A DNA stretch of 64,000 bases, taken from assembly GCF_027887165.1 (NCBI RefSeq), contig NC_077228.1:178850499-178914498 (forward strand), read 5' to 3'. Source of the DNA: Monodelphis domestica. Lineage: Eukaryota > Chordata > Mammalia > Didelphimorphia > Didelphidae. The notes below the pieces were generated by a model, which saw only the letters and a list, made by a program, of their open reading frames with translations, made no database searches and was not told the origin of the DNA. Positions 1 to 11,198 of the stretch are shown one piece after another. Every line of letters begins with the position of its first letter. The stretch's first letter is position 1. A program made the position numbers and the translations under genes.

Positions 1-470
1 AAAGAATTTGGGGAACCTATATTCCGTTTGGGGAATCGAGGGGCAGGGAAAGATGATTGACATCACTATAGCTACAAAGTAAATGGGACTGTTCAAACTA
101 CACTGACAGGATCCAATCAAACTTGGGAAAGGAATCATAGCTAGAAGCTAGGGTGTAAGAGAAGGGGCTGCTTCCTATGGACACTAAAAGATGGTTCCTG
201 CCCAGGTGTGGTCTTCTTGGGAAAGGATCTCTGATACAACAGGGGAGACTACCTAAAACAAAGAGAGTCCTTAGCATATGCTTAGTCCCACCCAACTAGG
301 ACTATGTCATTCACCTGAGGGTCTCCCACTCAGTCTGAAACTGCTAGCCTGGGATTCTCTTCAGGGTGGGTTCCCATGGAAACAGGGAACAAGTACAAAC
401 TTTGGGGTCTCCAACCTATAAGCTAGTCCTGAAACCTGGGATTCACCAGATCCCACTAGGCCACAAGTTT
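1..470 (+). mobile_element. Possible decayed ERV envelope-like remnant
   Basis: The forward frame from about 76 reads with two N-glycosylation sequons (NGT, NQT) and scattered Cys and Trp before stops appear, which resembles a decayed retroviral surface glycoprotein. Just upstream the same stretch encodes the short string DITIAT, which recurs at about 60.10 kb and 63.76 kb near other ERV material. There is no intact frame, the element runs off the window start, and no LTR is seen here. It may equally be chance similarity in unique DNA. Confidence 0.3.
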
Positions 471-513
471 GGGGTTTCTAGATTCCATGTTGATATAACT
501 CTTAATAATGTAG

Positions 514-672
514 TTAGGGGGCAGCTGGGTAGCTCAGTGGATTGAGAGCCAGACCTAGAGATGGGAGGTCCTAGGTTCAAATGTGACTTCAGACACTTCC
601 AAGCTATGTGACCCTGGGCAAGAACCAATACACAGTATTGATTCCAAGATGGAAGGTAAGGGTTAAAAAAAA
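514..672 (+). mobile_element. tRNA-derived marsupial SINE
   Basis: It starts GGGGGCAGCTGGGTAGCTCAGT and ends in the family tail plus a poly(A) of about 10. A target-site duplication AATAATGTAG flanks it (504-513 and 673-682). Poly(A) and TSD show L1-driven insertion. Slightly shortened in the middle compared with other copies here. Confidence 0.9.
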
Positions 673-684
673 AATAATGTAGCT

Positions 685-800
685 GGTCAGTCAATAAAAT
701 TTTATTTAGCAGCTACTAAGTACTAATCACTGTGCTAAGGCTGAAAATACAAAGAAAGGGGAGAGACAGTACCTGCCCTGGTGGAGCTCACAGTCTAATG
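685..800 (+). mobile_element. Ancient LINE-type dispersed repeat fragment
   Basis: Contains the 'TTTATTTAGCAGCTACTAAG ... CTGTGCTAAG ... GGAGCTCACAGTCTAATGGG' layout. Related pieces on the same strand occur at 40.93, 49.55, 55.23 and 56.42 kb. It belongs to the old L2/CR1-like mammalian repeat set; the exact family is not assigned. Confidence 0.6.
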
Positions 801-2380
801 GGTGAAAGAACCACTGTGGAATGTTCTCTGGAGTGAATTAGGAGGGAGCAATGAAAAAAGACAAATAATGATAGACCATGCCCCCAGGTGACCTTTAAAA
901 GTCTGAATAGACAGAAGTTTCTCTCTGAGAGGAGCTCAGCTTTTTGAGGAGACTTGCAGAAGATGAATGGAATGGAGAGGGAGAGGGTCTGAAGTCCCAT
1001 GGAACTGAGTGGAAACTCAAGTCAAAGGAAGCAGAGTCTAGCAGGACTCTGGGATTGAAGTTATTTGGCCTAATCAGGTTCTAGGAGTACTGGAATAGAT
1101 TTTTGAAACATCATTCCCAAGACTATCTAAAATGTAACTCCCCATCTTGCTTTCCCTTTACAGACCCTAAAGTAGTAATTCTGTATCTCCTTCCTTCCCT
1201 AGGATTCCTTCTAAGGAGCCTAAAGATTTTTTTCTGAGTTTGGGACTGGAAGTGGAGTCTGTTAACCTTAATTTAAGATGTTTATTTCACCTTCATAAAC
1301 AACATTAACCCATTATTTATAAACATAAACAACATAACCCAACATTAACCTTCATGAGTTAGATATTCTAATTGGGAATGCAGCTGGGAGGAGGAAATCA
1401 AGGGAGAGAGCATCCCCAGACAAGTAAGAGATAGATCTAACACTGGAATTTTGCTTGAAGCACTGTCTCTGGCTGTGGGCTCTGAGCTAAACAACAACAA
1501 CAACAACAAATCATTACAGATCTTTTGATACAACTTCAGAGCAAAGGAGCATCATGAAGAAATTTATCTAGTATCAGAAGTAGGGGGAAGGAGGGACTAA
1601 TCAAAGCAATTGAGTCAACTTGTTCACTACCCACTCCACACTTCAAGAAGAAAAAGAACTCCAGGAGGCAGGAGGGAGTCAAACCTGTGTCACAAATTTA
1701 GGAAGTGGAAGAATTTGACAGAGAAAGAAGTAATTTAAAAAAAAAGACTGCTGAGCCACTGGGGTTATATAATTTGCTAAGGCTTCACCCCCCCCCACCC
1801 CCCATGGAGCATGGACCTTTTGAGAATGAAGCAACTTCCTGTTCTTGGTGAAATAATGGTGATGCTCCACAGGACTGTGGGAAGAAAGGGCATCTAATAT
1901 TGGGCAAAAGTAGGAAATAAAAGTCCTGGCAGCTGGTGATCTTTTTTCTAAGGGATATGGAGGTAGCCTTATGTTAAACTGAAATGAATAATCTAGAGGC
2001 ACGTTGTCTTTTTTATAATCTACACACAGGATATGATGAAAAGCCTCCTGAGGCATGCCAAAGCAGACAACCAATACCCACTTCTGATGATTCATATGGA
2101 CAAGTTGATACCAGCAGAAGAAACCTAGAAAGTATCTCTAGGGATTATAGAGTACAGAATAGGAAACTAAAGAATTTTGGACTACAAGTGATGTTTTCAT
2201 CATGTTGGTGCCAGAAAGAGAAAAGAATATAGGCTGGTTAAGAAGAAGATGCTAGAAGATAGAAAATGGGTTTTGGATCCCTGGATTGGATTTTAAAACA
2301 TAAGAATCATGGACTGTAGTTCAGATATCAGTATATCTAATGGGGGGCTAGAAAGAATGTGTTTGCTTGGGTACTTGTAT
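801..2380. other. No recognised feature
   Basis: Mostly non-repetitive by eye, with an (AAC)n run near 1,490-1,510 and a C-rich homopolymer run near 1,789-1,803. Short frames on both strands have no recognisable family signature. Confidence 0.4.
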
Positions 2381-2384
2381 TTCT

Positions 2385-2640
2385 TTTTTTTTAACTTTTC
2401 ATTAAATTTTGCTTTTTTTAAAATGACATGTAGAAACCATTTTTGACAATTGTTTTCTAATATTTTGCAATTCAGATTCTTCCCCCCCCCCATTTCCCAG
2501 GTGGTAAATAGTCTAATATAGGTTATACCAGTGCTTTTATGCAAGACATATTTCCATATTCCCCAAGTCATGAATCAAAGCACATATCACAAATACAATA
2601 AAAAAAAAACTCATGAAGGAAATTGCCTGGATACTTGTAA
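2385..2640 (-). mobile_element. Old L1 3' end, antisense
   Basis: On the plus strand it shows the inverted L1 3' tail: poly(T), a C-rich run near 2,482, then 'GGTTATACCAGTG...TATGCAAGACATATTTCCAT', the same layout as the longer antisense L1 tail at 29.7 kb. 5'-truncated and diverged. Confidence 0.6.
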
Positions 2641-3950
2641 AGAAGGCTTTGAACTGAAAGGAGAGAGAGAGGGGAAATTATTACTATGTAACCACAGAGA
2701 TACTTCCAAGAGTAGCAGCTACAATGTGGAAAGAAGAATAGCAGTGGACATAATCACAGCTTTTAATTAATAGGAAACAATAGCTGCGAAGGGAGATAGC
2801 AATAATACTTGTAGAAGAGATGGATCTGAAGAGTTCCTAATCAAATCTAGGAGTTTTCCTGGTGACAGGGCATAGAGGTAGTAGATTGAGGAGTCTCTGT
2901 TCAAACCAAGTTTCTTAAATAACTAAGAGAACATAAGAGAGGAGTGTCTAGAAGCTGAGAAGGAAAGTTATCAGTTTCAGTGAAAGCTTGTTCTGGGTAT
3001 GTGTATATGAGATTAGATTATAACAGGTCTGAGAGGGTAAATGTGAATGTGGAGTGTGTATGTTCAAGTGAGATTAGGTAGTGAATAAAACAGGGTAAAA
3101 GTGGGTGCTGAGTGTACAATTGGGACTGGCTCGAAAAAAGGAGTTACAGTGGTATCCTGATAAAGGTAGTAACCAGCTCTATGTGTGTGTGTGTGCAAGT
3201 GTGCACGTGTACACACACACACACACAAGTTGTCTTTTTCACTCTTTTTAATTTAATCTACACTATTAACATTTTCCCTATTATTTTCTGAAGTATAAAC
3301 AACTGACATGGAACCCTGATTTGTAGTGTGTGTCAATATCCAAGCTGTAAATGCTCATGCAGAAAATCTAGCAATTGTTCTTCTTAGTTTAAATTGGCTC
3401 CAGTACACCTCTGCTTTAGGTATGGTTGTACCCAAACGGGTGAAAGTGAGAAATTTGGGAAGATTTTGAATTCTCCAAATCTTAAAGTGAATGGAGATGG
3501 TTTCTTGTCCTCCTACATGGCATCAATGGACACTTATTTGACATGAACTTAGAACTCTTGGCTTGGTTGTCCACACCTGCTTCCTGCTCCCTACAACTTA
3601 TATCATTACAGAATTTGTGATGATGAAAGGTTTTAAGATCAGATTCCCATCAATATAATGCATATGAATCCTGGGCCTTTGAGTTTCTCCTGGCTCTTGT
3701 TTTAGAAGTAGAGAGCTTAAGGGCCAGAGGGGTAACTGGCTGTTTGGCACTAATGTCATGATAAATATGACACCCTTCAGAATGAAATTCTCATAGAAAA
3801 ACTTAAAAATTTTCAGTGAGTAAAAAGGAGGAACTTTCTAAGAGTTATCAAATGAGATAATATTTGAAAAGTGTTTTGCAAACCTTATAGCACTATGTAA
3901 ATGTTAGCTCTTAATACCTATGAAAAAGGATTATGTAGTTGCACAGAGAA
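2641..3950. other. Mostly unrecognised DNA with a TG/CA microsatellite
   Basis: Holds a mixed (TG)n/(AC)n tract at about 3,182-3,229 and a MIR- or L2-like tail at about 3,843-3,912 ('AAATGAGATAATATTTGAAA'). Nothing else is identifiable. Confidence 0.45.
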
Positions 3951-4604
3951 CTTACTAAATAACTCAGATGTTTTAAAGGACACATACAAAAAGATGGCAG
4001 CAAGGGCAAGGAACTGAATATGAATTCAAAAGAGTGGCATAGGCACAGATGATGATCAGGAATATGAAAGCTTAGAAACAGATGAGGTTTGCAATGAATG
4101 CTAAGATCAAGAAAATGGTCTCTTAGAAAAACCAACTTTGTGTAATAGTATGAAGAACCTAGGTTACTGCTTGGTATAGGTAGAATATATGGACTATGAA
4201 GAGAAGGTTTAGTTATTTTGCTTCTTTTTCTCTACTTAAGAGAATGATCACCAGCATGGGAAATATAAAATTAAAAAATCATTAAGGAATTAAAGCCTAA
4301 GATAAATTAGAAGGGCACCCAGGATCCCTAAATGAGTCATTAAAGGAAGATAAATCCCTATGCAAGGTACTGAAAAAACCCCTGCAAATGTAAAATTGTT
4401 GATTTGCTAATGGTGATCATAGGGGAAAAAATTGTGGACCACCTGAGATATGATATAGGACAGGAGAGAGGAAAATGTGGTCCAAATTTTAAAAAGAGAA
4501 AGTAGAGGTATTTTTCTAATTTCAAATTCAGACAATTAATTACAGGCAAAATTATAGAACAGATTATTAAATGTATGTTTGTGTGCAGTTAAAAAAGGAA
4601 ATGG

Positions 4605-4808
4605 TTGGGGCACCTGGGTATCTCAGTGGATTGGAGAGCCAGACCTAGAGATGGGAGGTCCTAGGTTCAAATCTGGCCTCAGACACTTCCCAGCTGTGTG
4701 ACCCTGGGCAAGTCACTTAACCCCCATTGCCTAGCCCTTACCACTCTTCTGCCTTGGAACCAATACATAGTATTGGTTCGAAGACTGAAGGTAAGGGTTA
4801 AAAAAAAA
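4605..4808 (+). mobile_element. tRNA-derived marsupial SINE
   Basis: Near full length from the GGGGCACCTGGGTATCTCAGTGG box to GGTAAGGGTT plus poly(A). AAAAGGAAATGGT repeats on both sides (about 4,592-4,604 and 4,806-4,819), giving a clear TSD. It lies inside the CR1/L3 fossil. Confidence 0.92.
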
Positions 4809-5514
4809 GGAAATGGTGATCACTATGAGATATCAGGGATCATGAAGAGCAAATCTTGCCAGACAATTTCCTTTAAAAAAAAAATGGTTGCCAAATGAGT
4901 AGATCAGGGAAGTGATCTATCTGAGTTTTAGCTAGGCTTTTTGACAAAATCTCATTATATCCTTATGGACAAGATGTTGTGATAAGGTTTGGATGATAGT
5001 ACAGTTAGGTAGGTGCAGAACTGGTTGAACAACTAAACAGAAAGGTGGTAATTAAGAGATTGATATCAGCCTGGATGGAGGTTTCTTGGTAGAGTGCTAT
5101 TATGGCTTTGTCCTTGACCTTATTCTATTCCACACTTTAATTGCTATAAATATAAATTATGAAATTCTTGGATGACATGAAGCTGAGTGATAACTAATAT
5201 GTTGGGTAAGAGAATGTATATCCAAAAAGATCTAGATAGAATGGAGCAATAGACTGAATTGAATGAGATAAAAGTTTATGACAAATGTAAAATGGTACAC
5301 TAGAATTTAAAAAAATCAACTTCAATAGGACAGGAGGGAAATGACTATCTAAGATTTCATGCAAATAGGGTCTGGGGTTTTAGCTGACTCTGAGTCCAAA
5401 AGTGTCAATGTTTAGATATAGAAACTAAAAACACTAACGTGATCTTTTATTGCTTTAATACTATCCACAAAGAAGTTATAGTTCTGCTGTGCTCTGCCTT
5501 AGTTAAAAGGAGAG

Positions 5515-5626
5515 AAACATTGTATGACTTTGGGCAAGTCCAAGTCATTTAATCCCAATTTGCCTAGTCCTTGCCCTTCTGTCATAGAACTGTTACTAGA
5601 ACAGAAAGTAAAGGGTTGTTTTTTTT
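5515..5626 (+). mobile_element. 5'-truncated tRNA-derived SINE
   Basis: Begins at the 'TGACTTTGGGCAAGTC' internal part and ends with the family tail and T/A-rich end. Directly followed by a MIR. Confidence 0.7.
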
Positions 5627-5635
5627 TAAAGGAAG

Positions 5636-5890
5636 AAAACATGCATTTATTAAGCACCTACTATCTGCTAGGCACTGTGCTAAGTACTCTACATATATTA
5701 TCTCATTTGATCCTCACAACAATCCTGGAAACTAGATGCTATTTTCTCCATTTTATAGTTAAGGAAACTGAGGCAGGTGGCAGGTAAGTGACTTTCTAAA
5801 GGTCACAGAGCTACTAAATGAGGCCATATTTGAACTCAGGTCTTTCTGATTCTAGACCCAGAACTTTACTGTTTAACTTTACTACCTAGT
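5636..5890 (+). mobile_element. MIR (CORE-SINE)
   Basis: Shows the MIR core in order: 'ACTATCTGCTAGGCACTGTG', 'TTATCTCATTTGATCCTCACAA', 'GGAAACTGAGGCA', 'AAGTGAC...GGTCACAGAGCTA', 'TTTGAACTCAGGTCT'. Almost full length. Confidence 0.88.
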
Positions 5891-6369
5891 TTAGATTACA
5901 TCAGAAATAGGTTTAATTTGGGGGTTTTTTGAATTAAAAAAAAAAAAACATTGACATGCTGCATTATGTCCAGAGAAGGGTGAACAGAATGGTGAGGGAA
6001 CTGCAAAACATACCAGATTAAAATAGGTTGGAGGAAATAAGGATGTTCAGTTTGGAGAAGAGAAGATAGAGGAGATTTAGAGGTACATGGTTGTAGTTTT
6101 AAGCTTTGGAAAGGCTATTATTTATATAGAAGAGAGACTAGAATGCTTGGTGCTAAAGGGTAGAACTAGGATGGAAGATGCAGAGAGGTGTGTTTTAGTG
6201 CACTATAAGGAAAAGAAATGGACTTCTTTGCATGGAATAAGCCCTATCACCAGAGATCTTTAGTTCAAAACTGGGTAACTCACTTAATTGGGAATGTGCT
6301 AATAAAAAATCTTCAGGTAAGATTGGGGGAGAAATAAGCCTTCTACCTCTGAGATTTTAAGTTCTAAGA

Positions 6370-6480
6370 ATTCCCTGCTTGTCAGCTCTGGGAGGGGGGA
6401 GGAAAGAGAGGGGAAGGAGAAAACATGAACCATATAACCATGGAGAAATATTTTTTAAATTAAATTAAATAAAAAAAAAA
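6370..6480 (+). mobile_element. L1 3'UTR tail fragment
   Basis: 'CTGCTTGTCAGCTCTGGGAGG' followed by G/A-rich DNA, 'ACCATATAACCATGGA' and an A-rich end, matching the 3' end of the L1 at 11.1 kb. Very short 5'-truncated copy. Confidence 0.7.
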
Positions 6481-6807
6481 GAATAATTCCCAAATGGTTT
6501 GAGTGGAAAATATCAAATCAAAACAAACTCAGAAATAACCCTAGACTGAGAGTGAAGACTTGGGATCAATTTTTAGCTGTACCAGTTACTAGCTGTGTGA
6601 CCCTGGGGAAGTCATATGCAAAATAGTCATAATAATACCTTGCCTATATGACCTTGAGAGGGTCAATTGAGATGTTTTTTTTTTTAAACAAACACTTTGC
6701 AAACTAAAAAGAAATACACAGATAATAAGGTAAGCTATAACAATGGCTCCTTGAAGAGCTATACTCTTCAAGAGTGCCATTGTGTCTTTTAGATTGCAGT
6801 TAGAATA

Positions 6808-7072
6808 GAGAGGGCAATTAGATGGCACAGTGGATAGAATGCCTACTTGGCCTGGAGTCAGGAAGACTCGTCTTCCTGAGTTCAAATATGGCCTCAGACA
6901 CTTACTGTTATATGATCCTTGTGGGCCAATCCTTAACCCTGTTGACCTCGGTTTCCTAATTCTATCAGGTGAGCTGGAAAAAGAAAATGGCAAACCACGG
7001 CAGAATTTCTGCCAAGAAAACCCCAAATGGGATCATAAAGAGTTGGACACAACCCAAAACAACAGACTAGAT
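6808..7072 (+). mobile_element. RTE-tailed marsupial SINE
   Basis: Full copy: 'GGCACAGTGGATAGAATGCC' head, 'GAGTTCAAATATGGCCTCAGA' middle, and the RTE/BovB-like tail 'CCAAATGGGATCATAAAGAG...ACACAACCC'. This class lacks a long poly(A) and is thought to be mobilised by RTE LINEs. Confidence 0.85.
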
Positions 7073-7595
7073 AGGACATTGATAAAACAAAACAAAACCA
7101 AAAAAACCCCTCTTACTTTCTATCTTAGAATCAGTACTAATTTAAGATCTTGTAGCAGTTTTAATACTATACCTAATTTAATAGCTGAAATAGATTGAGG
7201 AATTTAAACTTTTTCAATTATTAAATTCATAGACTCTACAATTTTGGGACATTACTATCCAAACCAGGTGTAAATTAGCAAATCATAATGGTAAAATGGA
7301 AAATTGGAGGCATTTATTGAGAGCATAAATACTTTTGATTTCATTATAGATATGTTTCAAGTAAAAGCCTCCTATTGCTTCTGTTATCTGGGAAATTGCT
7401 TCAGTTCTTCATTTTACATGCTAGTGTAGACCTGGCTTCAGTCTAGAAGAATGAACTCTAAGCTTCCATTTGAGTACCTAGTATTTCATGGTCTTAGAAT
7501 TCACTTTCCAACATCTTAATTTTTCCCATTTAAATTTTCTCGCATCAAAATTGCATATGCCTGTCTTCAAAACCAAAACTTAATGCTTCCCTCCC
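7073..7595. other. No recognised feature
   Basis: AT-rich single-copy-looking DNA between a SINE and the hairpin-ended LTR. No convincing frame or repeat signature. Confidence 0.4.
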
Positions 7596-7599
7596 ACTT

Positions 7600-7692
7600 A
7601 TATATATATCAGTCTTTTAAAGTGATTTCCTTGTCCCTTCGTGGTCGCCATAATGTGACAAGGAAATCACTTTAAAAGACTGATATATATAT
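7600..7692. repeat. 36-bp perfect inverted repeat at LTR end
   Basis: Arms at about 7,600-7,635 and 7,657-7,692 are perfect reverse complements around a 21-bp loop. The right arm is the U5 tip of the antisense LTR at 7,654-8,642. The left arm is an inverted copy of the same U5 tip and shares only GTC with the primer-binding-site complement. Read as a snap-back product in the findings. Confidence 0.9.
7633..7650 (-). other. Retroviral primer-binding site, tRNA-Arg type
   Basis: The plus strand reads GTCCCTTCGTGGTCGCCA, which equals the 3' end of vertebrate tRNA-Arg (CCG type) including the added CCA. On the minus (element) strand it reads TGGCGACCACGAAGGGAC, three bases after the LTR's terminal CA. 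It is an 18-nt PBS with no decay, although the element has no internal coding region. Confidence 0.8.
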
Positions 7693-8642
7693 TAATTTAA
7701 GGTCGCCAAGGAATTCAGCTATGTAATTCCTAAATGAAAACTCAAGTCAGCAGTCAATCTTTTATGGAGTTTAATTACAAACAGGAGGAAGAAAGAAATT
7801 AGAGATAGAGAGAGAGAGGGAGAAAGAAAGGGGAGAGAAGGGAATAGGGCTTAAATACCCCCTCTGTTTAGGCTGGGCCAAAAGGCCCAAGCCCTTAGAT
7901 AGCTGGGGCAAAGAAAAGAGATCAGTCCCTATTACTCACGTGACCAAAATGGAGAAACACTCTCAGAGGCCCCCACCTTCAGCTTCCTTCAGAGCAAGCT
8001 TCTCAGAGCACACTCCAACCACTCAGACAAACTCCTCAACCACCACCCCTTCAGCTTCAGACCCCTCTCTCTTTAAGGAAACCATCCAAGTTGCCTCCCC
8101 TCAGTTCTCACATCTACCAATCACTGTCCATCAATTTCCCTGTGCCAATGGAGGCTCTAGCTTAACCCAGGACTGCCCAGAGGTCTCTGGCTTTGCACAT
8201 GTCTGTTGAAGGTCATATTTTCAAATAATTAAATCTTTGATCCTTTGCTACAGCCCTTCCTAAATCCTGTTAACCTGAGTAGGGTAGAGATTGGAATAAT
8301 TGAATTTTGATCTATGCTGCAGCCCTTCCTCAATCCTGTTAGGATTGAGTAGGGTGGAGATTGATTCCAAGTATCTCTATTGTATCAATTCTAAAATCAA
8401 TCATGACTCAAAGAAATTCCTGTTCTATGCTTAAGCATAGGTCAAAGTCCTTTCCATTGTTCAGCAAAAGGTTTCTGTCCTAAAGTAATCTTAAGAAGGG
8501 AGGAGGGGGAAACTCTCATGCCAATGGGGTTGACATTCCAATAGCCAAGACCCACTATCAATAGGAAATTTTTCAAGTATGAAATTTCCCAATGGTGAAA
8601 TTTCCAACATTTATAAGTCTAAGAAATTTTGAGGTTTACACA
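7654..8642 (-). mobile_element. ERV LTR (LTR-A), antisense, hairpin-ended
   Basis: In element orientation it starts TGTGTAAACC (8,642) and ends TCACA (7,654), i.e. short TG...CA inverted ends. The first 45 bases align with the start of the LTR at 62,578 ('CTTGAAATTTCTAAGACTTGTGAA' type), and the inner GATTGGTAGATGTGAGAAC block is shared with the copy at 63.02 kb. ACTT lies on the far side of both ends (7,596-7,599 outside the hairpin; 8,643-8,646), which fits a 4-bp target duplication. Related to LTR-B, LTR-C and LTR-D. Confidence 0.75.
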
Positions 8643-8693
8643 ACTTTCTTCCAATAATTGAACTTCTCTCAAAACATCTCTCTTGTTAAGTAC

Positions 8694-9574
8694 TGTGAAC
8701 TTTGAAAAACACAGAACTACTAAAGTGGTTAGAAAGAACAAGTCTTTAATCAGGACAAGAGATAGTGCTCAGATTCAGGTGTCACACTGAGTCAGAGGCT
8801 TAATACCACACAGAGCCAAAGCTCTGGGACTCTAGGAACAGTGTCTCTGGGAAAACACACCAATAGAGATGATTGAGAAAGAGGCTATAGCCAGAGTCTG
8901 GGGTACTAGGGAGGGGCTTAAGATGCAATGGGAAAACCTTTTAAGACAAAAGGGTACTTGATTTTTTGGGGGGGTAATAACATCAATTTATTAATTAGGC
9001 TAACATATACTCAATAAATAAATACCAGTCAACTTATTTATTTATTTAGAATATTTTGCCATGGTTACATGATTCATAATTTGTCCCATTCCTTTTCCCT
9101 CCCCTCTCCTGGAGCTGACAAGCAATTCCACTGGGTTATACATGTATCATTGTTCAAAACCTATTTTCATATTATTCATATTTGCAATAGAGTGATCTTT
9201 TAACACCAAACCCCAGTCATATACCCATCAAACTACATGGCTGATCGAATGTTTTGTCTCTGCATTTCTGCTCCCACAGTTCTTTCTCTGGATGTGGATA
9301 GTGTTCTTTTTCATAAGTCCCTCAGAATTGTCCTGGGTCATTGATTTGCTGCTAGGAGAAAAGTCTGTTACATTTGATTATGCCCAAAAAGGGTGCTTAC
9401 AATTTGATTATGTCTCCTAATTCTACCTAAGCCTAGATCATTAGGTCCTTTAAGGTTTGTTGTTCAGTCTGAGACAAGGTCAGTTTGGGACTTCTCTTAA
9501 GGCTATTTACCAAGGGATAAAAGCAAATTTTGGGGTTCCAAAAACATAGTTGACAGGGCCCATTCCCTCCTTCA
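8694..9574 (-). mobile_element. Probable second ERV LTR, antisense, with L1 inside
   Basis: In minus orientation it has a leader of about 150 bp, a promoter-like C/T-rich part, then 'CCTGATTAAAGACTTGTTC' (ATTAAA poly(A) signal) and a U5-like end 'AAAGTTCACA', an arrangement typical of gammaretroviral-type LTRs. Different family from LTR-A. No TSD is visible, so the ends are approximate. Confidence 0.5.
8985..9385 (-). mobile_element. 5'-truncated L1, antisense
   Basis: The plus strand shows the inverted L1 3' end: 'TTTATTTATTTAGAATATTT', 'CCATGGTTACATGATTCAT', 'CCACTGGGTTATACATGT', 'CTCCCACAGTTCTTTCTCTGG', 'TCCCTCAGAATTGTCCTGG'. It interrupts the antisense LTR. Confidence 0.85.
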
Positions 9575-9586
9575 AAAAGTTAATGC

Positions 9587-9778
9587 ATGGGGCACCTAAG
9601 TGCCTCAGTGGATACAGAGCCAGGCCTAGAGCTGGTTTTAAATCTGGCCTTAGACATTTCAAATCTTTGTGACCTTGAGTAAGTCATTTAACCACCCATT
9701 GCCTAGTTCTTACTGCTCTTCTACCTCAGAACCAGTACTTAGTATTGATTCTAAGAAAGAAGGTAAGGTTTAAAGAAA
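9587..9778 (+). mobile_element. tRNA-derived marsupial SINE, diverged
   Basis: 'GGGGCACCTAAGTGCCTCAGTGG' head through 'TTGATTCTAAGAAAGAAGGTAAG' tail, with a short internal gap. Older than the 4.6-kb copy by its divergence. Confidence 0.8.
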
Positions 9779-10639
9779 TCAATGCAGGAGGTGAGGAAAG
9801 CAGAGAAAACCAGTTTTGCAAACTATATCTATGATTCTGACAGCCTGAAGCTGAAGATTTTCTTCAGACTATCTGAAAGGGGGATCTGAGGATGTGAAAG
9901 GGGGACTTCAGGGAAGTGACAAGTGGTCTGTTACCCTACTCAGAACCAGTTCCTTCGGGCAGCTTAAGGTAGGCATTTGCAAACAAAGGAACTCAAAAGT
10001 TTTGAGCAGTATTTTAGTTTTAAAAGGTAATTGTTTCTGCCTGAAGATAAACCTGTTTGGAGGGCAATTAAATGTCCTTTCCCCCTTTACCCTTAAGGAA
10101 AGGTTCACTGGAACTAAGAAGAGAACAGGGTTGAGTTAGGTTCCAAAGCCAACAAGAATGTAGTTCTGAATCTTCCTTGTTCCACCATTATGCATACTTT
10201 TCTTTTTTCTTTTTTCCTTTTTTATTCTGATTATTATAAAGAAAGAATTTCCTTACACACAGAACACAATTTTGGTTTTTAAAAAAGCATTTACCTTTAA
10301 TTTTTTTAAAGTCACAATAACTATTACAATACAACAATTAGGAGCAGTATAGTTTATGACAAAATTTGACAGGTTCAGATCACTTCTTAGCACCTATTCC
10401 TATAAATATTTAAAATTTTATTTTAGTTAAAACAATGGTCATCTTAAATGTTTACATCTGCTATGACCAATATTCCTAGGTCAGTACAACCAACTAACAG
10501 AAGAAATTAGATATAATTGCAACTGCTACTCCCACCAAGAAAAAAGCACAATGTACAAAATATGCATGTTTCTGTTTACATTATACACAAATGATCAAAA
10601 TACATTCCAGGTAAACATCTTACATTAAAAAATAGTTTC

Positions 10640-11198
10640 TATTAAAAGGATGTCCCTCAATTGGGGAATGGCTGAACAAATTGCATATATGATGGTGATG
10701 GAATACTATTGTATGCTGAAAGGAATGATGAACAGGATGATTTCAGAAAGAGCTGGAAAGACCTACATGAACTGATGCAGAGTGAAATAAATAGAACCAA
10801 GAGAACATTAGCAGTAACTGAAGTATTGTAGAACAATCAAATGTGATAAACTTTGCTACAAATAGCAATACAATGCTTTATGACAATTCTGAGGGACTTA
10901 TGACAAAGAATGCTATCCAACTCCAGAGAAAGAATTGTGGGAGTAGAAATGCAGATGAAAACATATGATTTATCACTTGTTTATCTGGGTATATGTTTGG
11001 GGGTTTTGGTTTTATAAGATTATTCACTTACAAAAATGAATAATATGGAAATATATTTTGCATGATAATACAAGGATAACCCAGATTGAATTGCTTGTCA
11101 GCTCTGGGAAAGGTGAGGGGAGAAGAGAGGGAGACAATATGGATTATATAACTTTGGAAAATTTATGTGGAAATTTGTTATTAAAATAAAAAATCCAA
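10640..11198 (+). mobile_element. L1 3' end fragment
   Basis: Matches the C-terminal ORF2 and 3'UTR of marsupial L1: 'TCCCTCAATTGGGGAATGGC', 'GGAATACTATTGT', 'GAACTGATGCAGAGTGAA', ending 'GTTATTAAAATAAAAAATCC'. 5'-truncated, decayed. Confidence 0.88.

Larger units (their letters stand above)
3950..6335 (+). mobile_element. Ancient CR1/L3 LINE, reverse-transcriptase part, interrupted
   Basis: Decayed translation follows CR1/L3 ORF2 in order. 4,470-4,565 corresponds to the 'N.VPIFKKGK...NYRPVSL...GKILEQIIK' region. 4,840-5,420 corresponds to the 'AFDTVPH', 'GVPQGSVLGP' and 'FADDTKL' regions. 5,945-6,200 matches the well-known CR1 3' stretch ('GTCCAGAGAAGGGTGAACAG ... TTTGGAGAAGAGAAGA'). It is split by a SINE at 4.6 kb and by a SINE plus MIR at 5.5-5.9 kb. 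Many stops and frameshifts; dead. Confidence 0.7.

Noticed and set aside
7633..7650. tRNA-Arg gene fragment
   Set aside because: Only the last 15 bases plus post-transcriptional CCA are present, placed three bases from an LTR end, which is a primer-binding site and not a tRNA gene.
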